Shown here piece after piece: positions 7,981-14,048 of a DNA stretch of 14,048 bases. The position numbers were made by a program, and so were the translations under genes. Every line of letters begins with the position of its first letter. Position 1 is the stretch's first letter. Location: contig UQJU01000035.1 in assembly GCA_900541355.1 (NCBI GenBank), forward strand, positions 1-14,048, written 5' to 3'. The notes under the pieces are model-generated. The model did no database searches. It was not told where the DNA came from and was given only the letters and a program-made list of their open reading frames with translations. The stretch comes from Candidatus Avelusimicrobium fimicolum (lineage in GTDB: Bacteria; Elusimicrobiota; Elusimicrobia; Elusimicrobiales; Elusimicrobiaceae).

Positions 7981-8709
7981 CTATTTAATAACCGTACCCG
8001 TTTGGCCCGTTTGATAGTGGACAATGCGTATTTCCACACCCTTTTCCTTGGCCAGACATACCGCGTCCGGGTGCAGCACACTCGCGCCGTTTAAAGCCAA
8101 CTTATACATTTCATCAAAATCCAGTATCTCATATTTCTGCGCTTTGACATCTTTGTTCGGGTCTGCGGAATAAACACCGTCCACATCTTTAATCATTTCC
8201 ACGTGGCCCGCACCTAATTGGGAGGCTAAAAATACGGCGGACACATCACTTCCCCCGCGTTTTAAAGTGGTAATTTCCTTATTCTCCCCAATGCCCTGGA
8301 AACCAGCCACAATAGGCACGTTACCGGCCTCAATTTCGCGCAATAAACGGTCGCCTTTCAACTTTAAAATATCCGCGCCGGTATGATTGCAAGTAGTAAT
8401 AAGGCCGATTTGCGAACCGGTCAGCGATACAGACGGCACCCCCTTAGCCCGCAAAGCAATAGACAAAAGCGCCACGCTCACACGCTCTCCGGTGGTAATC
8501 AGCATATCCAACTCACGCTTATCCGGAGTTGGCGTAATGCTAAACGCGTGGTCCAAAAGGACGTCCGTCAAATTGCCGTTGGCGGAAGCCACCACCACCG
8601 GGATAAATCCAGCCGTATAGCGGGATTTAATCAAATCGGCCGCCATTAAAAGTTTTTGTTTGTTGGCTAATGTATTGCCGCCAAACTTCATAATACAAAT
8701 CGGTTGCAT
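7981..8709 (-). CDS. lysC: Aspartokinase-like amino acid kinase, catalytic domain only
   Basis: 242 residues of the amino acid kinase fold. Phosphorylation of aspartate is the first step toward lysine, threonine, methionine and diaminopimelate. Visible motifs: KFGGNT (8-13; usual KFGGTS), ELDMLITTGERVS (66-78), the glycine-rich KRGGSD (150-155), DVDGVYSADP (175-184) and GASVLHPDAV (208-217). Ordinary aspartokinases run to about 400-450 residues with two C-terminal ACT domains for feedback control. Here the protein ends (TGTVIK) exactly where the catalytic domain ends, with a clean stop and the next gene immediately behind, so it does not look like a frameshift. Aspartate is the likely substrate from DVDGVYSADP and TTGERVS, but another amino acid kinase activity cannot be excluded. 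It is transcribed from an extended -10 promoter divergent from gpmA. Confidence 0.85.
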   Translation of the reverse strand: MQPICIMKFGGNTLANKQKLLMAADLIKSRYTAGFIPVVVASANGNLTDVLLDHAFSITPTPDKRELDMLITTGERVSVALLSIALRAKGVPSVSLTGSQIGLITTCNHTGADILKLKGDRLLREIEAGNVPIVAGFQGIGENKEITTLKRGGSDVSAVFLASQLGAGHVEMIKDVDGVYSADPNKDVKAQKYEILDFDEMYKLALNGASVLHPDAVCLAKEKGVEIRIVHYQTGQTGTVIK

Positions 8710-8733
8710 AAATACTAAAATTCCCCTGCAAAC

Positions 8734-8742
8734 ATTATACCA
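8734..8742 (-). promoter_or_regulatory. Extended -10 promoter of the aspartokinase unit
   Basis: The minus strand reads TGG then a perfect TATAAT, 24 bases before the ATG at 8709. No good -35 occurs at 16-18 bases, which is typical of extended -10 promoters. A weak AGGGG lies between it and the start codon. Confidence 0.6.
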
Positions 8743-8761
8743 AAGTAACCCTTAAAGCCGC

Positions 8762-8790
8762 TTTACGCTTTTCGCCAAAAAAACTAATAT
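8762..8790 (+). promoter_or_regulatory. Putative gpmA promoter
   Basis: TTTACG (8762-8767), a 17-base spacer and TAATAT (8785-8790) lie just upstream of the gpmA Shine-Dalgarno GGAGG (8801-8805). The leader would be short, about 14 nt. The promoter faces away from that of the kinase gene within a 101-bp divergent gap. Confidence 0.45.
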
Positions 8791-8810
8791 GTAGGCAAAC
8801 GGAGGTTTGT

Positions 8811-9557
8811 ATGAAAAGACTTGTACTTTTACGCCACGGGCAAAGCCAGTGGAATTTAGAGAACCGCTTTACGGGTTGGACGGATGTAGATTTAACTCCG
8901 CAAGGAGTGGAAGAAGCCCGCAACGCGGGGAAATTATTAAAAGAGGCAGGTTTCTATTTTGATGCGGCTTATACCTCTTATTTAAAACGTGCGGTCAAAA
9001 CCTTAAACTGCGTACTGGATGTGCTCAACCAAGATTGGCTGCCCGTGGAAAAAACGTGGCGGCTTAATGAAAAGCATTACGGAGCCTTGCAGGGTTTAAA
9101 TAAAGCCGAAACCGCCAAAAAATATGGCGACGAACAGGTAAAACTGTGGCGGCGCAGTTATGATGTGCGCCCGCCCGCTTTAACCTTGGACGACCCGCGC
9201 GCGCCGCAAAACGACAAACGCTATGCAGGGGTAAATTCCAAAGATTTACCGCTGACAGAAGCCTTGTGCGACACGGTAAACCGCATTTTGCCGTATTGGA
9301 ACGAAGTCATTTTTCCGCATTTAAAAACGGCTAACGAAATTATTGTAGCGGCACACGGAAACAGCCTGCGCGGAATTGTAAAACATCTTAAAAATATTTC
9401 AGATGCCGATATTATCGGGCTAAATTTGCCGACGGGAGTACCGTATGTGTTTGAATTTACGGACGAGTTAAAATTGCAAAAGGATTATTTTTTAGGAGAT
9501 GCGGAAGAAATCAAAAAGAAAATGGCCGCCGTTGCCAATCAAGGAAAAGCCAAATAA
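8811..9557 (+). CDS. gpmA: 2,3-bisphosphoglycerate-dependent phosphoglycerate mutase
   Basis: Interconverts 3- and 2-phosphoglycerate in cytosolic glycolysis/gluconeogenesis through a phosphohistidine intermediate. The 248-residue length is normal for the family. LLRHGQSQWN carries the catalytic His9. Other expected residues are Arg60 (YLKRA), Glu87 in the NEKHYGALQGLNKAET block, the Arg pair at 114-115, and His182 in AAHGNSLRG. The block at 86-100 is almost identical to that of proteobacterial GpmA, except that ERHYG is EKHYG here. GGAGG six bases before the ATG fixes the start. It is monocistronic: a divergent promoter lies upstream and a terminator directly behind. Confidence 0.96.
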   Translation: MKRLVLLRHGQSQWNLENRFTGWTDVDLTPQGVEEARNAGKLLKEAGFYFDAAYTSYLKRAVKTLNCVLDVLNQDWLPVEKTWRLNEKHYGALQGLNKAETAKKYGDEQVKLWRRSYDVRPPALTLDDPRAPQNDKRYAGVNSKDLPLTEALCDTVNRILPYWNEVIFPHLKTANEIIVAAHGNSLRGIVKHLKNISDADIIGLNLPTGVPYVFEFTDELKLQKDYFLGDAEEIKKKMAAVANQGKAK

Positions 9558-9567
9558 AACTTTACAG

Positions 9568-9599
9568 CAAAACTCCCTATCGTATGATAGGGAGTTTTG
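9568..9599. terminator. Bidirectional terminator between gpmA and def
   Basis: A 14-bp perfect stem (9568-9581 with 9586-9599) with a GTAT loop carries A/T runs on both flanks. It lies 10 bases after the gpmA stop and 11 bases from the def stop on the other strand, so it probably serves both convergent genes. Confidence 0.88.
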
Positions 9600-9610
9600 T
9601 TTATAACCGT

Positions 9611-10135
9611 TCAATTCCAATTTTTGCGCAATTTTTTTATTGCTTTTTTAAGTTCCGGCTTTAATACCGGGTCCACCAAATCAATAAATAACTTGCCGTC
9701 CAGGTGGTCCACTTCGTGCTGGAAAGCCTTAGCCAACAGCCCGCGCGCACGCTTCACCTGCTCCACTCCATTTTCGTCGGTATATTTCAGGGTTACGTCC
9801 GTCGCGCGTTTTACTTCGGCCCACAAACCGGGCAGAGAAAGACAACCTTCTTCTTCCAGTTTTTCTCCCCGCATAGAAAGGATTTCGGGATTGATAATCA
9901 CATATCTTTTTAAAGGCGCGTTTTCTTTATCACTTTCGGGAATCAAAATTACCGCCAAACGGTAATCCAACCCAATTTGGTTAGCCGCCAAACCTACCCC
10001 TTTTACCGCCAGACAAGTTTCCTCCATATCTTTTAGCAGTTGGGGCAGTTGCGGCTGCAACGCTTTAAAATCAACAGATTTCAATTTTTGGCGCAAGATA
10101 TCTTCGCCGTATTTTGTTACACGCAATATTGCCAT
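9611..10135 (-). CDS. def: Peptide deformylase
   Basis: Removes the formyl group from the N-terminal formylmethionine of new proteins at the ribosome. All three family motifs are present in the 174 residues: GVGLAANQIG (46-55, with Gln53), EEGCLSLPG (metal ligand Cys98) and QHEVDHLDG (139-147; His140 and His144 as ligands, Glu141 as the general base). The C-terminus is Lys-rich (KKAIKKLRKNWN), as in many deformylases. It follows the EIIA gene by 40 bp on the same strand. That gap holds an extended -10 only six bases from the ATG and no Shine-Dalgarno, so it may be made from a leaderless transcript as well as by read-through. No fmt gene is adjacent in the window. Confidence 0.96.
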   Translation of the reverse strand: MAILRVTKYGEDILRQKLKSVDFKALQPQLPQLLKDMEETCLAVKGVGLAANQIGLDYRLAVILIPESDKENAPLKRYVIINPEILSMRGEKLEEEGCLSLPGLWAEVKRATDVTLKYTDENGVEQVKRARGLLAKAFQHEVDHLDGKLFIDLVDPVLKPELKKAIKKLRKNWN

Positions 10136-10141
10136 AAGTTT

Positions 10142-10150
10142 ATTTTAGCA
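10142..10150 (-). promoter_or_regulatory. Extended -10 promoter of def
   Basis: The minus strand reads TGC then TAAAAT, ending six bases before the def ATG. The predicted start point would coincide with the ATG. No -35 match and no Shine-Dalgarno are visible. Confidence 0.4.
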
Positions 10151-10175
10151 TAATTGGACTCGGGCCGAAGGCGCG

Positions 10176-10646
10176 TCAGCGAGATAAGCGTTCAGCCACG
10201 GCTTGCGGGTCGTTTAACGTAAGCAATTCTTGGATAAAACCGGGCTGAAAGGTCTCTGCCAATGCCGCCAAAACCTGCAAGTGTTTTTGAAAGAAAGCCG
10301 GCTTGTCGGGCGATAAAAATAAAAACATCACGCGAATAGATTTATTATGGCGTTCCTCCGTCACGGGAACAGGCAAAACCGCCAGCGCGGCAACAAAATC
10401 GTCCAATCCCTCCACACGGGCGTGCGGAATAGCCAAGCCCGTATCCAAGGTAGTGCTGATGCCTTTTTCGCGTTCCAACACCTGGGCTGTTACTTCTGCC
10501 GGGTCCAAGCGCGGGCATTGGCGGCAAGCCATACGCACCAAGGTTTCAATTAAACCGTCTTTGTCTAATCCCTCGGGAGCCACCAGCACGCGCTGTGCCG
10601 TAATCAGCCTCCCCAGGTTTATTTTTGTTTGTTCGTTCAATGCCAT
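10176..10646 (-). CDS. PTS EIIA domain protein (fructose/mannitol or PtsN type)
   Basis: 156 residues forming one EIIA type-2 domain. The signature is DTGLAIPHARVEG, whose His75 is the phosphorylated residue in this family. The IRVMFLFLSPDK strand and the HLQVLAALAETF helix also fit. It has no fused EIIB, EIIC or HPr domain, and no PTS transporter is nearby. That makes a regulatory PtsN-like role more likely than sugar transport, but this is inference. Some related domains are instead attached to sugar-specific systems. The ATG at 10646 lacks a clear Shine-Dalgarno. It is co-directional with def, 40 bp downstream, and divergent from the nuclease gene. Confidence 0.9.
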   Translation of the reverse strand: MALNEQTKINLGRLITAQRVLVAPEGLDKDGLIETLVRMACRQCPRLDPAEVTAQVLEREKGISTTLDTGLAIPHARVEGLDDFVAALAVLPVPVTEERHNKSIRVMFLFLSPDKPAFFQKHLQVLAALAETFQPGFIQELLTLNDPQAVAERLSR

Positions 10647-10728
10647 AATTCTAGGTTTTTATGGTAGCAAATAAGCCCCCCTGCTGGCAAGTTGTCAAAA
10701 ATCGGTTTTATTCCCCCGCTAAAAAAGA

Positions 10729-10734
10729 TAGAAT
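10729..10734 (+). promoter_or_regulatory. Putative -10 of the nuclease gene
   Basis: TAGAAT lies nine bases before the ATG at 10744. There is no Shine-Dalgarno in the interval and no good -35. If used, the transcript would carry at most a few untranslated bases. The match is weak and the region is AT-rich. Confidence 0.3.
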
Positions 10735-10743
10735 ACATATATA

Positions 10744-12234
10744 ATGACAGAGAACGAGTTGCAAACCCTTTTTAACACCCTTTCCGCAGGCCGTGTGCCC
10801 GGGAAACAGGATTTTAATGCTTCCAAGATGTTTTCCTTGCTGGAAGACCCTTTCAGCATTTGGTGCTTTTTCCACGCACCCAAAGAAGAAGCCGTCCCGG
10901 AACCTAACCGCTACGAAAATTTAAAAATCCGCACCGACCGCACCGTTCGCGATAATTGGATTAAGCAGGAGTTTCCCGGTGTGGTATTCATTACGGGTGA
11001 AACGGAAAGCGAACGCTTTAAAAACACCTTAGCCGCTATGGCCAAAGGTGAAAGTGCTATTGCCAATGCCTTACTTTGGAACTTGCCCGAAAACACCTAC
11101 GGCAGCATAAATTTACTCGTCCGCTCCAATGATGCTTCCAGCATATGGGGCAACTATCATTATCATATTTTCCAATTTAAACGCGCACACGATTTAAAAG
11201 AGCATTATGCCTTACAGGTCAGTCTGCTTAACCGCATACTGGGCTGCACGCAAAAATACACGCCGGCCAATACGCGCGTATTCCTGCGCGACCGCACGAT
11301 TGACGTTTGCTACGCCGACCATTGCGACCGTTTGGCCCGGGAACTGGCCTATTGGCGCAGCATCCGCGACGGGAAATCCCGCCCCGAAGCCCATAAGCCG
11401 CCCAAAGCCGCCAGTGCGCCTTGGCGCGTTTATGCTAATAAAGTGGTGGCCCAAAGCAAAGATTTACTAATGCTCCCCGGCTTAAATACCGAAATGCGCC
11501 AATGCCTTAAAATCAATGGGATGTTCACCACTGACGATGTGGCACACGCCGGATTAGAAAAATTACAGGGTATTTTGGAAGAACCGCACGCCACAAATTC
11601 CTATTACAATTCTTTGGCCTATTTGCACAACAAACCCGTCTTGCGCGAAGCGGGGCACTTTCCTCCCCCCGTCAAAAAATACAATTTGTATTTTGATTTT
11701 GAGGCCACCGAAACTTTTACCAAAAACAACGTTTCCTTTGTCTATTTAATCGGCATTTGGGATAAAGAAGAAGACAAATATGTAAGTTTTGTGGCCAAAA
11801 CCCCGGAAGAAGAAATTAAAATCTTTGAACAGTTTTATGACTACATCAAAGATTTTTCCGACACGGCCCTCTACCATTGGACGGAATATGAAGTAAAAAA
11901 GATGAAAAATCTGGCCGGAAAAAATCCGCAAGATGCTGCCAAATTAAAAGCACTCTGCTCCATTTGCTACGACTTAAAAGTGTCCGTAAACAAACAGTTC
12001 TATTTGCCCGCGCCCAGTTTTTCGCTCAAAGCAGCCGCGCCCGCCTTTGGCTTTAACTGGCGGCAAGATGACTGCGGCGCAATGGACAGTATGGTCTATT
12101 TTACCAACTGGCTGAAAACCGGCAACCAAGATTTGTTAAACAAGGTATTGATGTACAACGAGGATGACTGCAAGGCAATGCTCGTACTGGAAAACAAATT
12201 AAAAGAAGCCGACGTGCTGGACTTGAAAAAATGA
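10744..12234 (+). CDS. TM0106-type RecB-like / RNase H-like nuclease
   Basis: 496 residues in two parts. The N-terminal part (to about residue 165) resembles the PD-(D/E)xK region of TM0106 RecB-like proteins: GSINLLVR (120-127), then a strand ending in FQFK (143-146) and a helix KEHYALQVSLLN. The usual acidic residues are replaced, Asn123 for the expected Asp and Gln144-x-Lys146 for (D/E)xK, so this domain may be inactive. A middle segment with MLPGLN and LKINGMFTTDDVA resembles the HhH-like linker of the family. The C-terminal RNase H-like exonuclease domain (about 310-495) keeps the acidic motifs YFDFEAT (Asp318, Glu320) and YNEDDCKAM (Tyr471 and Asp475, a YxxxD pattern), with YHWTEYE (377-383) between them. 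The likely role is a 3'-5' exonuclease in DNA or RNA processing; the substrate is unknown. It overlaps suhB by ATGA, so the two are co-translated. Confidence 0.8.
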   Translation: MTENELQTLFNTLSAGRVPGKQDFNASKMFSLLEDPFSIWCFFHAPKEEAVPEPNRYENLKIRTDRTVRDNWIKQEFPGVVFITGETESERFKNTLAAMAKGESAIANALLWNLPENTYGSINLLVRSNDASSIWGNYHYHIFQFKRAHDLKEHYALQVSLLNRILGCTQKYTPANTRVFLRDRTIDVCYADHCDRLARELAYWRSIRDGKSRPEAHKPPKAASAPWRVYANKVVAQSKDLLMLPGLNTEMRQCLKINGMFTTDDVAHAGLEKLQGILEEPHATNSYYNSLAYLHNKPVLREAGHFPPPVKKYNLYFDFEATETFTKNNVSFVYLIGIWDKEEDKYVSFVAKTPEEEIKIFEQFYDYIKDFSDTALYHWTEYEVKKMKNLAGKNPQDAAKLKALCSICYDLKVSVNKQFYLPAPSFSLKAAAPAFGFNWRQDDCGAMDSMVYFTNWLKTGNQDLLNKVLMYNEDDCKAMLVLENKLKEADVLDLKK

Positions 12235-13031
12235 AGAAAGAATTTGCCGTACTGCAAGCGTGTTTAGCCGCAGCAGCCAAAATTGTACGCAGAAATTTTG
12301 GCAAGGTAGGCTATGAGTTAAAGGGAAAGGCCAACTTGGTTACTAAGGCAGATGTTGCGAGCCAAAAGGCTGTTTTGGCACTGATAAAAAAGAATTTCCC
12401 CGCGCACGACTATTTAGCCGAAGAAAACGGCATCAAAAACACCGGAGCAGATTATACTTGGGTGATTGACCCGATTGACGGAACTACTAATTTTGCGCAT
12501 ACTTTTCCGCAATGCAGCGTATCTATCGCACTTTTTTATAAAAACGAACCTGTTTTGGGCGGGGTAGTCAACCCGGCCACCGGCGAAACTTTTTTGGCCC
12601 GAAAGGGCAAGGGAGCCACCCTAAACGGCAAAAAAATCCACGTTTCCAAAACGGCTAAATTGGAACAATCGTTATTGGTTACGGGTTTTCCGTATGACCG
12701 CTTTGCACGGCTGCCAAAGTTGCTAGACCGGTTCGGGCGTTTTTTAAATTCTTGCCACGATGTGCGCCGGCTAGGCTCCGCCGCTCTGGACTTATGTTGG
12801 CTGGCAGCCGGGCGTTTGGACGGCTATTGGGAAGATAATTTAAACCCGTGGGATGTCGGCGCGGGGGTACTTATCTTGCAAGAGGCCGGAGGCAAAGTTA
12901 CGGATTATTCCGGCAAAAAATACAAAAAAATAAAAGATTTCGGGCATACACTTTTAGCAACCAACGGCAAAATTCATACGCAAATGCTAAAAATCATCAA
13001 AGAGACTGAAAACGAATTGCCAAAAATTTGA
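12231..13031 (+). CDS. suhB: Inositol monophosphatase family protein (SuhB-like)
   Basis: 266 residues, a normal length for the family. The metal-dependent phosphatase motifs are complete: AEEN (63-66), WVIDPIDGTTNFAH (77-90; Asp80, Asp83, Thr85) and NPWDVGAGVLI (205-215; Asp208). Members hydrolyse inositol-1-phosphate and related sugar or nucleotide phosphates. Some, such as E. coli SuhB, also take part in rRNA transcription antitermination; the sequence cannot decide between these roles. RRLGSAALDLCWLAAGRLDGYWE is the usual helix-strand before the WD motif. Its ATG overlaps the stop of the nuclease gene (ATGA), indicating coupling in a two-gene unit closed by the terminator at 13033. Confidence 0.94.
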   Translation: MKKEFAVLQACLAAAAKIVRRNFGKVGYELKGKANLVTKADVASQKAVLALIKKNFPAHDYLAEENGIKNTGADYTWVIDPIDGTTNFAHTFPQCSVSIALFYKNEPVLGGVVNPATGETFLARKGKGATLNGKKIHVSKTAKLEQSLLVTGFPYDRFARLPKLLDRFGRFLNSCHDVRRLGSAALDLCWLAAGRLDGYWEDNLNPWDVGAGVLILQEAGGKVTDYSGKKYKKIKDFGHTLLATNGKIHTQMLKIIKETENELPKI

Positions 13032-13032
13032 G

Positions 13033-13060
13033 AAAAGGACCGCCAAAACGCGGTCCTTTT
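13033..13060 (+). terminator. Rho-independent terminator after suhB
   Basis: An 11-bp perfect stem (13033-13043 with 13050-13060) has a CAAAAC loop and the GC core GGACCGC/GCGGTCC, ending in a run of T. It lies immediately after the suhB stop. Confidence 0.88.
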
Positions 13061-13062
13061 TG

Positions 13063-13091
13063 TTGTATCATCGGCGGCGGTGTGATATAAT
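13063..13091 (+). promoter_or_regulatory. Promoter of the tandem-ACT gene
   Basis: TTGTAT (13063-13068), a 17-base spacer, and a perfect TATAAT (13086-13091) preceded by TGA, giving an extended -10. The leader would be about 25 nt and contains AAGGGG seven bases before the ATG at 13124. The promoter follows the suhB terminator directly, so the ACT gene is a separate unit. Confidence 0.6.
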
Positions 13092-13123
13092 TTTAGGTAG
13101 GGTTTTATTTATAAGGGGTTATT

Positions 13124-13534
13124 ATGTCTATCAACGTAGTCAAGCAGTACAGCGTCTTCCTGATAAATGAACCGGGTGCGCTCAAAAATTTTGCCGAATT
13201 ATTTGTACGCGAAAATGTAGATGTAATCGCCATTTCGCAAGATGTCCGCTATGATGCTGCTGTTGTCCGCCTGACAGTTAAATACGACCAGGAAATCAGC
13301 CACGCGCTGACCAAGGCCGGTTTTACAAGCGTAAAGACAGATGCCATCTGTATTGATACCCCCAACCGCGTGGGATTGTTGCGGGATATTGGGGCCGTCC
13401 TTTCCAGCCACGGGATAAACATTACCACCATTTACGGTACCGCAAGCACCGGGCCGAACAGCCGTTGGATAGTGGTAGTAAATGATATAACCAAAGCATT
13501 AAATGCCCTGGAAAGTTCCGGTATATTTGAGTAA
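13124..13534 (+). CDS. Stand-alone tandem ACT-domain protein
   Basis: 136 residues made only of two ACT folds. ACT1 (about 6-70) has NEPGALKNFAELF. ACT2 (about 73-135) has TPNRVGLLRDIGAVLSSHGI. Both carry the Gly at the strand-helix turn where ACT domains usually bind amino acids. No catalytic domain is attached. Such proteins are usually allosteric sensors for amino acids, acting on a partner enzyme or of unknown role. The window also encodes an aspartokinase that lacks its ACT domains, about 4.4 kb away, so a functional link is possible but unproven. ATG 13124 is supported by a weak AAGGGG and a good extended -10 promoter. Confidence 0.88.
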   Translation: MSINVVKQYSVFLINEPGALKNFAELFVRENVDVIAISQDVRYDAAVVRLTVKYDQEISHALTKAGFTSVKTDAICIDTPNRVGLLRDIGAVLSSHGINITTIYGTASTGPNSRWIVVVNDITKALNALESSGIFE

Positions 13535-13550
13535 GGAAATTTGCATATAT

Positions 13551-13575
13551 AAAAAACCCCGGTATTCGGCCGGGG
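13551..13575 (-). terminator. Rho-independent terminator of the right-edge coiled-coil gene
   Basis: CCCCGG (13557-13562) pairs with CCGGGG (13570-13575) across a 7-base loop. On the minus strand the hairpin is followed by six T and further AT sequence (13551-13556 and beyond). It lies 23 bases after the stop of the minus-strand gene at 13599. It could also slow plus-strand transcription from the ACT gene, but lacks a T run in that direction. Confidence 0.75.
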
Positions 13576-13598
13576 GTATGTTGCAAAAGGCTTTTGGG

Positions 13599-14048
13599 TT
13601 AATGCAGTTTTTCTTTGGCTTCTTTCAGTTGCTTTTTCCAAGCCTTTTTGGCGGCTTTGTGCTTTTTTTCAGCCACGCCGGACAATAAGTCCTCTACTCG
13701 CTGAGCCTTTACCTGTTCCAAATTGGCCTCGTCGGCTTTCACCTTGTTTTCCCAATTATCCAAATTTGCGCGTTCAGCGGCTATGCGGTCCTTTACATAA
13801 GCAAGTCCCGCATCCACTCCGGCAGAAACTTCCTCCGCCAATTTGGCTTTAATAGAGGCCTTATCTTCCGCCGTTTTGGCTTTTTTGTACTGCTTTACTA
13901 ATTTTTTAATGCGTTTTTGGCGTGCCTTAAAGGCCTTTTTCTGCTCGGCAACCGTCTGTTTCTTCTCCGCAGAGGAGGAATGTTCTCCATCTTTTTTAAC
14001 AATGGGGGCCGACTCCGCGGGCAAACTGCACTCCGCCGGCGGTTCGGC
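13599..14048 (-). CDS. Lys/Ala-rich coiled-coil protein, partial (5' end outside window)
   Basis: The frame is open from the right edge to a TAA at 13599, giving 149 visible residues. The first visible part is Pro/Ser/Glu-rich and low in complexity. The rest is a continuous helical, strongly charged region (Lys, Glu, Ala) with heptad-like spacing, suggesting a long coiled coil. A TTG at 14022-14024 with GGAG six bases upstream could be a start. Because the frame stays open beyond it and begins in the middle of a Pro-rich stretch, I prefer a longer gene whose N-terminus, possibly with a signal peptide, lies beyond the window. No family recognised. Its own terminator follows at 13551-13575. Confidence 0.7.
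   Translation of the reverse strand, partial: AEPPAECSLPAESAPIVKKDGEHSSSAEKKQTVAEQKKAFKARQKRIKKLVKQYKKAKTAEDKASIKAKLAEEVSAGVDAGLAYVKDRIAAERANLDNWENKVKADEANLEQVKAQRVEDLLSGVAEKKHKAAKKAWKKQLKEAKEKLH

Noticed and set aside
9597..9965. 122-codon plus-strand frame opposite def
   Set aside because: It begins inside the bidirectional terminator and runs antisense to a complete deformylase gene. Its translation shows no family motif.
10303..10674. 123-codon plus-strand frame opposite the EIIA gene
   Set aside because: Antisense shadow of a gene with a clear EIIA active-site motif. There is no start signal and no recognisable product.
14022..14024. TTG as the true start of the right-edge coiled-coil gene
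   Set aside because: A GGAG lies at suitable distance, but the frame is open through the window edge and the Pro/Glu-rich character continues upstream. A longer gene is more likely.

Overview
The window is bacterial chromosome with compact gene spacing, intrinsic terminators and housekeeping genes. Nothing in it fixes the phylum. A strictly anaerobic or gut lineage such as the Elusimicrobiota is a guess from gene style only, not a result. I saw no rRNA, tRNA, CRISPR array, insertion sequence or phage gene.

The left half (1-6990, minus strand) is one uninterrupted reading frame of at least 2330 codons that leaves the window still open. It encodes a multidomain iterative polyketide or secondary-lipid synthase. 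The domain order, read from the start codon at 6990, is ketosynthase (KS1), malonyl-type acyltransferase (AT), a second and larger ketosynthase (KS2), a single acyl-carrier-like domain between Ala/Pro-rich linkers, and a ketoreductase (KR). KS1, AT and KR resemble the polyunsaturated fatty acid and heterocyst glycolipid synthase class (PfaA/HglE-like). The carrier domain has Thr where the phosphopantetheine-bearing Ser is expected. This gene is the most unusual item in the window. Upstream lies about 330 bp without a gene, holding a plausible promoter, a perfect 8-bp inverted repeat that could be an operator, and the terminator of the next transcription unit.

The middle (7319-8709, minus strand) carries a short aspartokinase without ACT regulatory domains. 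A 57-residue two-helix membrane protein follows, translationally coupled to it, and then a membrane-anchored coiled-coil protein. Divergent from the kinase is gpmA (2,3-bisphosphoglycerate-dependent phosphoglycerate mutase, 8811-9557, plus). Its bidirectional terminator is shared with the convergent pair EIIA (PTS, fructose/nitrogen type) and def (peptide deformylase) on the minus strand.

The right part (10744-13534, plus strand) holds a TM0106-type RecB-like/RNase H-like nuclease overlapping an inositol-monophosphatase-family gene (suhB-like) by four bases. A terminator follows, and then a stand-alone tandem-ACT protein with its own promoter. The right edge has the 3' part of a Lys/Ala-rich coiled-coil protein on the minus strand that begins outside the window.

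Several putative promoters share an extended -10 (TGn plus a TATAAT-like hexamer) with a poor -35. In three cases the -10 lies only 6-9 bases from the start codon with no Shine-Dalgarno sequence, suggesting leaderless transcripts. The genes do not form one pathway: the synthase stands apart from the housekeeping genes beside it.
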